From Klenkia sp. (GTDB lineage: Bacteria > Actinomycetota > Actinomycetes > Mycobacteriales > Geodermatophilaceae): a DNA stretch of 29,814 bases. This document shows positions 23,550 through 29,814 of this stretch, in pieces. The DNA is taken from the NCBI GenBank assembly GCA_025966215.1, contig JAOPVM010000330.1:1-29814 (forward strand), in the 5' to 3' direction. The notes beneath the pieces are model-generated. The model did no database searches, was not told the origin of the DNA, and worked only from the letters and a program-made list of their open reading frames with translations. Position 1 is the stretch's first letter, and every line of letters starts with the position of its first letter. Position numbers and translations under genes: made by a program.

Positions 23550-23957
23550 GTGCGCATGATCTTCGTGAACCTGCCCGTGACCGACGTGGAGGCGGCGAAG
23601 GCCTTCTACGCCGGGCTCGGCTTCGAGCAGAACCTGCAGTTCTCCGACGAGAGCACCGCGAGCTTCGTCATCGAGGAGAACATCACCGCGATGGTGATGA
23701 CCCGGGAGAAGTTCACCGGGTTCCTGCCGCACGGGGCCACCGCGGGCGACCCGTCCCGCGCCGTCTCCGTCATGAACGCGCTGTCGGCGGCCGACCGGGC
23801 CGAGTGCGACCAGCTGCTCGCCCGGGCGCTCGCGCACGGCGGAACGCAGTTCACCGCCCCGCAGGACCACGGCTTCATGTACGGCACCAGCTTCGCCGAC
23901 CCCGACGGCAACGTCTGGGAAGCCGTCTGGATGGACCCCTCGGCCCTGGAGGGATGA
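23550..23957 (+). CDS. VOC (glyoxalase-fold) family protein
   Basis: This is a 135-residue single-chain VOC protein with two beta-alpha-beta-beta-beta halves: MIFVNLPVTDVEAAKAFYAG and GFEQNLQFSDESTASFVI in the first, QLLARALAHGGTQFTAPQDH and SFADPDGNVWEAVWMD in the second. The final Glu in NVWEAVW is the usual metal-ligand position. Members act as lyases, dioxygenases or resistance proteins; the reaction cannot be set here. GTG 23550 is 5 bases after AGGAGG, better spaced than ATG 23556. A strong hairpin overlaps its stop codon. Confidence 0.9.
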   Translation: MRMIFVNLPVTDVEAAKAFYAGLGFEQNLQFSDESTASFVIEENITAMVMTREKFTGFLPHGATAGDPSRAVSVMNALSAADRAECDQLLARALAHGGTQFTAPQDHGFMYGTSFADPDGNVWEAVWMDPSALEG

Positions 23958-23977
23958 CCCCCGGGTCGTCCCTCCAG
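23946..23977. terminator. Hairpin overlapping the VOC stop codon
   Basis: A 14-bp stem with one T-G wobble pair at 23955/23968 (23946-23959 with 23964-23977, loop CCCG) begins inside the last codons of the VOC gene. The VOC TGA (23955-23957) lies in the stem. The next gene is convergent, so it may work on both transcripts; no T-tract is present. Confidence 0.6.
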
Positions 23978-24027
23978 AGCGACGGGATGGAGCGGCCCGG
24001 CTGCCGTGGGGGCAGTCGGGTCCTTCC

Positions 24028-24387
24028 TCACCGGCGAGCGAGCTGGCGTTCGCCGTTCGGGCCGGTGGAGTAGGGCAGCTGGTAGTGCGCGAACACCTTC
24101 GGCTCCTCCTCGGCGGTGAGCTCGCCGTCGGTGTCGATGTTCGGGGCGGCCTTGGCCAGGTCGCGGGGGTAGGTCACCCGGACCTCGCGAGGGCCGACGG
24201 TGGCGTCCTTGAGCGGGATGAAGACGAGGCTCTTGCCGCCGATCAGCCCGCCGATCTCCACGCCGATGAACGAGGGCTCGTCGGACACCACGTCGACGTA
24301 GATCGACTCGAGGCTGCCGATCTTGTGGCCCTCGGGGTCGACGACGTTCTCGCCACGCCAGTCGCGGATGTTGCCTGCGGGGATCAT
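24028..24387 (-). CDS. PRC-barrel domain-containing protein
   Basis: This 119-residue protein starts MIPAGNIRDWRGENVVDPEG, followed by HKIGSLESIYVDVVSDEPSF, the standard PRC-barrel beginning. ESLVFIPLKDA-like strands (GGKSLVFIPLKDATVGPREV) complete the barrel, and an acidic tail (NIDTDGELTAEEEPKVFAHY) follows. PRC barrels are small protein-binding or ribosome- and photosystem-associated modules; free-standing actinobacterial ones are often linked to stress. ATG 24387 has GGGAGG six bases upstream, which decides the start against the longer open frame. It is divergent from the mycofactocin-type SDR across about 148 bases. Confidence 0.88.
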   Translation of the reverse strand: MIPAGNIRDWRGENVVDPEGHKIGSLESIYVDVVSDEPSFIGVEIGGLIGGKSLVFIPLKDATVGPREVRVTYPRDLAKAAPNIDTDGELTAEEEPKVFAHYQLPYSTGPNGERQLARR

Positions 24388-24535
24388 GCGGGTCCTCCCG
24401 TGTTGCTCGCTCCGGATCTCGGAGCGTGTCGGCGCGAGGGTGCCCCGGACCGGTCGTGCGCAACCGTCGACGTGCGGGGCGTCACCGGGTCCGGCACTGG
24501 TTGTGATCCAGGCCACTCTCCGCTAGGGAGGGTGC

Positions 24536-25369
24536 ATGGGACGAGTCGAGGGCAAGGTCGCACTGGTCACCGGTGCGGCACAGGGACAAGGGCGCAGTCA
24601 TGCGCTGGAGCTGGCGCGGGAGGGCGCCGACGTCATCGCGGTCGACGTCTGCGAGCAGCTGGACGGCATGCCGTACCCGATGGGCACCTGGGAGAAGCTG
24701 CAGGAGACGGTCCGCCAGGTCGAGGCGCTGGACCGGCGGATCGTCGCGGCGAAGGCCGACGTGCGGGACATGGACGTCCTGCAGGCGGCCGTGGACGACG
24801 GGGTCGCGCAGCTGGGGCGGCTCGACATCGTGGCCGCCAACGCCGGGATCGGGTCCAGGCCGCACCGGGCGCACGAGATCGACCGGGACACCTGGCAGCA
24901 GATGATCGACGTCAACCTGACCGGCGTGTGGCAGACCTGCAAGGCGGCCATCCCGCACCTGCTCGAGGGCGGGCGGGGCGGTGCCCTGGTGCTCACCAGC
25001 TCGGCGGCCGGCCTGCAGGCCTACGCCAACATCGCGCACTACGTCTCGGCCAAGCACGGCGTCGTCGGCCTGATGCGGACCCTGGCCGTGGAGTACGCCC
25101 CCGACCGGATCCGGGTGAACTCGATCCACCCGACCCAGGTCGACACCGACATGATCATGAACGACGAGACGATGAAGCTCTTCGTGCCCGACAACCCGAA
25201 CCCGACCCGGGAGGAGTTCGCCGTCTCCTCGCAGGCGATGAACGCCCTTCCGGTCCCCTGGGTCGAGCCGATCGACATCTCCAAGGCGCTGGTGTTCCTG
25301 GCCAGCGACGACGCCCGCTACATCACCGGCGTCCCGCTGCCCGTGGACGCCGGCTGCCTGGTGAGGTGA
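24536..25369 (+). CDS. Mycofactocin-coupled SDR family oxidoreductase
   Basis: This 277-residue short-chain dehydrogenase has TGAAQGQG (12-19), ANAG (101-104) and a Ser155 or Ser156, Tyr169-x3-Lys173 catalytic set in TSSAAGLQAYANIAHYVSAK. Between beta-2 and alpha-3 it carries an extra segment, about 41-70 (CEQLDGMPYPMGTWEKLQET, then VRQVEALDRRIVAA). This insert marks the family whose NAD is held tightly and recycled by the redox peptide cofactor mycofactocin (carveol dehydrogenase-like). No mycofactocin synthesis genes are in the window, so they should lie elsewhere in the genome. The substrate is probably an alcohol or terpenoid-like secondary alcohol. ATG 24536 follows GGGAGGG at a short distance. 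Confidence 0.9.
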   Translation: MGRVEGKVALVTGAAQGQGRSHALELAREGADVIAVDVCEQLDGMPYPMGTWEKLQETVRQVEALDRRIVAAKADVRDMDVLQAAVDDGVAQLGRLDIVAANAGIGSRPHRAHEIDRDTWQQMIDVNLTGVWQTCKAAIPHLLEGGRGGALVLTSSAAGLQAYANIAHYVSAKHGVVGLMRTLAVEYAPDRIRVNSIHPTQVDTDMIMNDETMKLFVPDNPNPTREEFAVSSQAMNALPVPWVEPIDISKALVFLASDDARYITGVPLPVDAGCLVR

Positions 25370-25390
25370 GCCGGGTGGAGTGAGCCGGGG

Positions 25391-25885
25391 TCAGCCGAGC
25401 TGGGCCTCGATGGCGGCGCGGACCTCGGGGGAGTCGGGCTCGGTGCGGGGGCGGAAGCGGGCGACGACCTCGCCGGAGGCCGAGAGCAGGAACTTCTCGA
25501 AGTTCCACTGCACCTCACCGGCCGACCCGGTGGCGTCGGGGACGGCGGTCAGCGCGCGGTAGAGCGGGTCGGCGTCGGGGCCGTTGACCTCGAGCTTGTC
25601 GGTCATCGGGAACGTGACGCCGTAGGTCGCCGAGCAGAACGTCTCGATCTCCTCCGCGGTGCCCGGCTCCTGGCCGGCGAACTGGTTGCAGGGGACGCCG
25701 ACGACGGTGAACCCGCGGTCGGCGTACTCCTGCTGCAGCGCCTCCAGGCCGCGGTACTGCGGGGTCAGCCCGCACCGGCTGGCCACGTTCACCACCAGCG
25801 CGGGACGGCCGCCGGTGAGCTCGCCGAGGGTGGTCGGCGCACCGGCGAGGGTGGACAGGGGCAGCTGGAGCAGGTCGGTGGTCAC
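25391..25885 (-). CDS. Glutathione peroxidase family thiol peroxidase
   Basis: This 164-residue GPx-fold peroxidase uses cysteine rather than selenocysteine: Cys38 in NVASRCGLTPQY, with Gln72 (CNQFAGQEPG) and Trp127-Asn128 (WNFEKFL) completing the catalytic set. Cys84 in ETFCSATYGVTFPM sits where the resolving cysteine of thioredoxin-dependent GPx proteins is found, so it probably uses thioredoxin or mycothiol-linked reductants, not glutathione. The GTG at 25885 overlaps the DUF2237 stop (GTGA), making it the third gene after the glucose-6-phosphate dehydrogenase gene, whose NADPH could feed its reduction. Confidence 0.93.
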   Translation of the reverse strand: MTTDLLQLPLSTLAGAPTTLGELTGGRPALVVNVASRCGLTPQYRGLEALQQEYADRGFTVVGVPCNQFAGQEPGTAEEIETFCSATYGVTFPMTDKLEVNGPDADPLYRALTAVPDATGSAGEVQWNFEKFLLSASGEVVARFRPRTEPDSPEVRAAIEAQLG

Positions 25886-26307
25886 GGGTCCAGCTGACCA
25901 GACCCCGGCGCGGGCCACCCGGAGAGGTCGTCGGGGACGTCGACCGCCTGCGCGCGGAGCATCTCCAGCGGCACGACCTCCAGCGCGCGGGCATGGGTCG
26001 CGGCCAGCACCACCCCGGCGGGCGCCCCTGCCTCGAACGCCTGCCGCCACCGGACGGCCACCACGCACCAGCGGTCGCCCGGCGTCAGACCCGCGAAGCC
26101 GTACTCCGGGCGCGGGGTCGTCAGGTCGTTGCCCAGCGCGGCCTGCATGGCGAGGAACTCGGTGCTGACCACGGCGCACACCGTGTGGCTGCCGACGTCG
26201 TCCGGACCGCTGGAGCAGTGCCCGTCGCGGTAGAAGCCGGTGACCGGGTCGGTGCCGCACACCTCCAGCGGCCCGCCGAGCACGTTGCGTTCCCCCGGGA
26301 CGGTCAC
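25882..26307 (-). CDS. DUF2237 family protein
   Basis: This 141-residue conserved protein matches the DUF2237 pattern closely: RNVLGGPLEVCGTDPVTGFY, then DDVGSHTVCAVVSTEFL, NDLTTPRPEYGFAGLTPGDR and a final ATHARALEVVPLEML. The family has no known function. It has several conserved Cys (in LEVCGTD, HCSSG and TVCAV). It is coupled at both ends by GTGA overlaps, to the glucose-6-phosphate dehydrogenase gene upstream and the peroxidase gene downstream, which suggests a redox or stress role by association only. Confidence 0.92.
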   Translation of the reverse strand: MTVPGERNVLGGPLEVCGTDPVTGFYRDGHCSSGPDDVGSHTVCAVVSTEFLAMQAALGNDLTTPRPEYGFAGLTPGDRWCVVAVRWRQAFEAGAPAGVVLAATHARALEVVPLEMLRAQAVDVPDDLSGWPAPGSGQLDP

Positions 26308-27647
26308 GCGGGTCCCTCCGACCCCGCGGCGTAGTCGCGCAGCGGGATCTCGTCGGCGGCCCAGGCGTCCAGCACCGGCTGCACGATCCGCCAGCCCTGC
26401 TCGGCCTCCACGTCGGAGATCGACAGGGTCGGGTCGCCGGAGAGCATCTCCCGCAGCAGCAGCCCGTAGGCCGGCAGCGTCTGCTCCGGGGACGTCGCCT
26501 GCAGCACCTCGCGCTCCAGGTCGAACGGGTCGCCCGCGCCGTTGAGGTTGATCTCCAGCGCGATGCCGTCGGGGGACAGCTGCAGGCGCAGCACGTCGGG
26601 CTGGGGCTGCTCGTCGGCGAAGGCCAGGTGCGGCACCGGCTTGAACCGGATCACGATCTCCTTGCGCTGGGTGCCCAGTGCCTTGCCGGTGCGCAGCCGG
26701 AACGGCACCCCCGACCAGCGCCAGTTCTCGATGGTCACGGTGAACTCGGCGTGGGTCTCGGTCTGCCGCGCCGGGTCCACGCCGTCCTCGGAGGCGTAGT
26801 CGGGCAGTTCGCGGCCGTCGATCGTGCCGGCGGTGTACCGGCCGCGCACGCTGCCGGCGACATCGGCCCGGACGGCGCGCAGCACGTCGCCCTTGCGGGC
26901 CTGCAGGGTGGCCGCGTCCAGCGACTGCGGCGGCTCCATGGCAACCACGGCGAGCAGCTGCAGCAGGTGGTTCTGCAGCATGTCCCGCAGCGCGCCGGCC
27001 TTGTCGTAGTAGCCGGCCCGGCCCTCCAGCCCGAGGTCCTCGTCGAAGACGACCTCGACGCTGTCCACGTGCTGGGCGTTCCACACCGGCTCGAACACCC
27101 GGTTGGCGAAGCGCAGGCCCAGCACGTTGAGCACGGTCTGCTTGGCCAGGAAGTGGTCGATCCGGAAGACGCCCTCCTCCGGGACCAGCCCGTGCAGCAC
27201 CTCGTTGAGCTCGCGGGCGTCCTCGATCCCGGTGCCGAACGGCTTCTCCACCACGACCCGGGAGCCCTCGGGCAGACCGACCTCGCGCAGCGCGGTCAGC
27301 GTGGGCAGGAAGACGGTGTTGGGCAGTGCCAGGTAGACCACCGGCACCCCGTCCACCCGGTCCAGCGCCCGGCGGAGGTCCCCGGGGCTGGTCACGTCGC
27401 CACGCTCGTGGCCCAGCTGGGCGACCACCCGCTCCCGGGCGTCCTCGGCCAGGTCGTCGGCGTGCGCGGTCAGCCGCTCCCGGGCCCAGTCGCGGTAGGC
27501 CTCGTCGTCCCAGTCCTGCTGGCTGACCGCGAGCACCTGCACGTCGCCGTCCAGCACCCCGCGCTCGTAGAGCTCCGCGAGGCTGGGCAGCAACAACCGG
27601 CCGGTGAGGTCCCCGGAACCCCCGAGGACGACGAACGAACGCTTCAC
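26304..27647 (-). CDS. zwf: Glucose-6-phosphate dehydrogenase
   Basis: This 447-residue enzyme makes 6-phosphogluconolactone and NADPH, entering the oxidative pentose phosphate pathway. It has the nucleotide loop GGSGDLTGRLLLPSL (9-23), EKPFG (134-138), the substrate motif RIDHFLAK (162-169; usually RIDHYLGK) and the catalytic His227 in MLQNHLLQ. It starts at GTG 27647 after a weak AGGT ribosome site. It is shorter than the common enzyme of about 490-510 residues, and the Tyr-to-Phe and Gly-to-Ala changes in the signature place it in a divergent actinobacterial subgroup, probably a second, non-housekeeping copy. No transaldolase, opcA or pgl gene is adjacent. It is followed by DUF2237 and a thiol peroxidase gene in one operon. 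Confidence 0.92.
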   Translation of the reverse strand: MKRSFVVLGGSGDLTGRLLLPSLAELYERGVLDGDVQVLAVSQQDWDDEAYRDWARERLTAHADDLAEDARERVVAQLGHERGDVTSPGDLRRALDRVDGVPVVYLALPNTVFLPTLTALREVGLPEGSRVVVEKPFGTGIEDARELNEVLHGLVPEEGVFRIDHFLAKQTVLNVLGLRFANRVFEPVWNAQHVDSVEVVFDEDLGLEGRAGYYDKAGALRDMLQNHLLQLLAVVAMEPPQSLDAATLQARKGDVLRAVRADVAGSVRGRYTAGTIDGRELPDYASEDGVDPARQTETHAEFTVTIENWRWSGVPFRLRTGKALGTQRKEIVIRFKPVPHLAFADEQPQPDVLRLQLSPDGIALEINLNGAGDPFDLEREVLQATSPEQTLPAYGLLLREMLSGDPTLSISDVEAEQGWRIVQPVLDAWAADEIPLRDYAAGSEGPA

Positions 27648-27819
27648 CTGCGACCTGCCTCTGCGCGACGTGCCCGGACGATCTCCACCCGGAGGTTAGG
27701 ACCTCGAGGTGGCTGCACGCCGCGCGGTGCTCGCCCGGGTGTCGGCTCCTCGGTGGCCCCTGACCTGCCCGTCCTCCACCGGTCGACCCCCCTGCCGGGG
27801 TTTCTGAGAGGGTGGGCAT

Positions 27820-29802
27820 GTGACGGCCGACACCCCGCTCTGGTCACCCACCCCCGCCTCCATCGCCGCCAGCCGGCTGGGCCGGTTCACCGCCTGGGTC
27901 GACGAGCGGCGTGGGCTGTCGCTGGGGCAGGACTACGACGCGGTCTGGGCGTGGTCGACGCAGCACCTGGACCAGTTCTGGGCCGACGTCGCCACCTGGT
28001 TCGACGTGTTCCCCGGCGAGCCGCCGGTGCGGGACGACGAGGTGCTCGGCGACCGGTCCATGCCCGGCGCGACGTGGTTCCCCGAGCGGACCCTGAACCT
28101 GGCCCAGCTGGCGCTGCGGCACGCCACCGACGACCGGCCGGCGATCGTCTCGGTGCACGAGACCGAGACCGGGCTGTCCGAGCCCACCGAGGTGTCCTGG
28201 GCCGAGCTGCGCGGGCAGGTCGGCGCCTTCGCGGCCACCCTGCGCCGGCTCGGTGTCCAGCGCGGGGACCGGGTCGCCGGGTACCTGCCCAACGTGCCCG
28301 AGGCGGTCGTCGCGTTCCTGGGCTGCGCCTCGATCGGCGCCGTCTGGTCGACCTGCGCACCGGACTTCGGCACCCGCAGCGTGCTGGACCGGTTCGCCCA
28401 GATCGAGCCGGTGGTGCTGGTCGCCGTGGACGGGTACCGGTTCAACGGCAAGGCCCACGACCGTCGTGACGTCGTCGCCGAGCTGCGGGCCGCGCTGCCC
28501 ACGGTGCGGACCACGATCACCCTGCCCCGGCTGTTCGCCGACGTCCCGGACGGCGCCCTGGCCTGGGCGGACGCGGTCGCCGACGAGCAGGACCCGGTGT
28601 TCGAGGCGCTGCCCTTCAACCACCCGCTGTGGATCGTCTTCAGCTCGGGCACCACCGGGCTGCCCAAGGGGATCGTGCACGGGCACGGCGGGGTGGCGAT
28701 CGAGCAGCTCAAGCAGGGCGGGCTGCACATCGACGTCGGGCCCGGCGACCGGTTCTACTGGTACGCCTCGACCGCCTGGATCATGTGGAACATCGCGACC
28801 TGCTCGCTGCTCACCGGGGCGACGGTGGTGGTGCACGACGGGGCGCCCGGGTTCCCCACCCTGGACACCCAGTTCGCCGTCGCCGAGGCGACCGGGCTGA
28901 CCTACCTGGGCACCAGCGCGGGCTACCTGACCGCCTGCGAGCGGGCCGGGCTGCGTCCGGTGGACACCCGGGACCTGTCCGCGCTGCGCAGCATCGGCTC
29001 GACCGGTTCACCGCTGCCGGCCGCTGCCTACGAGTGGGTCTACGAGGCGGTGAAGCCCGACGTGTTCCTGGGCTCGCTGTCCGGCGGCACCGACGTCGCC
29101 ACCGGGTTCATCGGCTCCTCGCTGCTGCTGCCGGTGGTCGCCGGGGAGCTGCAGCGGCCGATGCTCGGCGTCGCCGCGGCGTCCTGGGACGAGCACGGCC
29201 ACCCCGTCGTCGGCGACCTCGGCGAGCTGGTGGTCACCGAGCCGATGCCGTCGATGCCGCTGTACTTCTGGGCCGACCCGTCCGGTACGCGCTACCGGGA
29301 GGCCTACTTCGAGCCGTGGCCCGGGGTGTGGCGGCACGGCGACTGGCTGGAGATCACCCCCACCGGCAGCTGCATCATCACCGGCCGCTCGGACTCCACG
29401 CTCAACCGCGGCGGCGTCCGGATGGGCACCGCCGACCTGTACGCCGCAGTGGAGTCCATCCCGGCGATCGCCGACTGCGTCGTGCTCGGCGTCGAGCAGC
29501 GCGACGGCGGCTACTGGATGCCGCTGTTCGTGCAGCTGACGCCCGGGTTCGAGCTCACCGACGCCCTGGTCGCCGAGATCGGCGACGCCGTCCGCCGCGA
29601 CGCCAGCCCGCGGCACGTCCCCGACGAGGTGATCGTCGTCCCCGGGGTGCCGCACACCCGCACCGGCAAGCGGCTGGAGGTGCCGCTCAAGCGGCTGTTC
29701 CAGGGGGTGGACCCGGCCCGCGCCCTCAACGTCGGTGCCGTCGACGACCCGGCGGCGGTCGAGCACTTCGTCCGGCTGGCGGGGGAGCGCGGCGCCCGGT
29801 GA
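27820..29802 (+). CDS. Acetoacetate-CoA ligase (acetoacetyl-CoA synthetase)
   Basis: This 660-residue AMP-forming ligase activates acetoacetate to acetoacetyl-CoA with ATP, in ketone-body or polyhydroxybutyrate use. The N-terminus (PLWSPTPASIAASRLGRFTAW, residues 6-26) and MPGATWFPERTLNLAQLAL are characteristic of this subfamily as opposed to acetyl-CoA synthetase. Core motifs are the P-loop FSSGTTGLPKGIVHGHGG (274-291), STAWIMWN, the RSDSTLNRGGVRMGT hinge region and the adenylation Lys617 in TRTGKRLEVPLKRL. GTG 27820 overlaps an ATG-TGA pair at 27818-27823 and follows GAGAGGG. It stands alone, divergent from the glucose-6-phosphate dehydrogenase operon with 172 bases between. Confidence 0.93.
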   Translation: MTADTPLWSPTPASIAASRLGRFTAWVDERRGLSLGQDYDAVWAWSTQHLDQFWADVATWFDVFPGEPPVRDDEVLGDRSMPGATWFPERTLNLAQLALRHATDDRPAIVSVHETETGLSEPTEVSWAELRGQVGAFAATLRRLGVQRGDRVAGYLPNVPEAVVAFLGCASIGAVWSTCAPDFGTRSVLDRFAQIEPVVLVAVDGYRFNGKAHDRRDVVAELRAALPTVRTTITLPRLFADVPDGALAWADAVADEQDPVFEALPFNHPLWIVFSSGTTGLPKGIVHGHGGVAIEQLKQGGLHIDVGPGDRFYWYASTAWIMWNIATCSLLTGATVVVHDGAPGFPTLDTQFAVAEATGLTYLGTSAGYLTACERAGLRPVDTRDLSALRSIGSTGSPLPAAAYEWVYEAVKPDVFLGSLSGGTDVATGFIGSSLLLPVVAGELQRPMLGVAAASWDEHGHPVVGDLGELVVTEPMPSMPLYFWADPSGTRYREAYFEPWPGVWRHGDWLEITPTGSCIITGRSDSTLNRGGVRMGTADLYAAVESIPAIADCVVLGVEQRDGGYWMPLFVQLTPGFELTDALVAEIGDAVRRDASPRHVPDEVIVVPGVPHTRTGKRLEVPLKRLFQGVDPARALNVGAVDDPAAVEHFVRLAGERGAR

Positions 29803-29814
29803 GGAAGGACCCCC

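Noticed and set aside
1..29814. CRISPR arrays, tRNA or rRNA genes, insertion sequences, prophage or defence genes
   Set aside because: No regular repeats, cloverleaf sequences, transposase or integrase motifs, or terminal inverted repeats were seen on either strand.

Overview
This is a 29.8 kb stretch of very high-GC DNA. Stop-free shadow frames are common, GTG starts are frequent, and many genes overlap by GTGA or ATGA. Together with a mycofactocin-type short-chain dehydrogenase, a DUF2332 protein and an acetoacetyl-CoA synthetase, this suggests a free-living actinobacterium. A Geodermatophilaceae-like soil organism is my guess, not something the sequence proves. I see no rRNA, tRNA, CRISPR array, insertion sequence or phage gene. 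The window looks like ordinary chromosome rich in nitrogen-catabolism genes.

Layout. (1) 1-1988: a decayed acyl-CoA module. An intact acyl-CoA dehydrogenase lies between a CaiB-type CoA transferase with two internal deletions and a CitE-type lyase cut off after about 55 residues. (2) 1989-8718: a minus-strand operon for a three-subunit molybdenum hydroxylase (FAD, 2Fe-2S and molybdopterin subunits) plus an amidohydrolase. It is divergent from a PucR-family regulator, and the gap between them holds a perfect 26-bp palindrome and a third copy of its half-site. (3) 8796-11614: Lrp/AsnC regulator, DUF2231 membrane protein, VIT1/CCC1-type transporter and DUF2332 protein. (4) 11604-15773: NCS1 permease, SnoaL-like protein and ureohydrolase on minus, divergent from a cyclase-family hydrolase and an XRE-cupin regulator on plus. 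(5) 15774-19096: small or solitary genes, namely an orphan protein, an N-terminally damaged GNAT, an SDR, a PP2C phosphatase and an orphan fragment. (6) 19098-23452: copper amine oxidase and a second ureohydrolase on minus, divergent from an aldehyde dehydrogenase. (7) 23550-29802: VOC protein, PRC-barrel protein, mycofactocin-type SDR, a zwf-DUF2237-glutathione peroxidase operon and acetoacetyl-CoA synthetase.

How the genes may work together. Region 6 reads as an oxidative route for a guanidino-amine such as agmatine. The amine oxidase would make an aldehyde, the dehydrogenase an acid such as 4-guanidinobutyrate, and the ureohydrolase would release urea and leave GABA. Region 4 looks like a separate uptake-and-hydrolysis cassette for a nitrogenous compound that I cannot name. 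Region 2 looks like purine or N-heterocycle oxidation and deamination under PucR control. The most interesting targets are the unassigned substrate of region 4, the three-step pathway of region 6, the palindromic operator of region 2, and the altered active-site loop of the molybdenum subunit.
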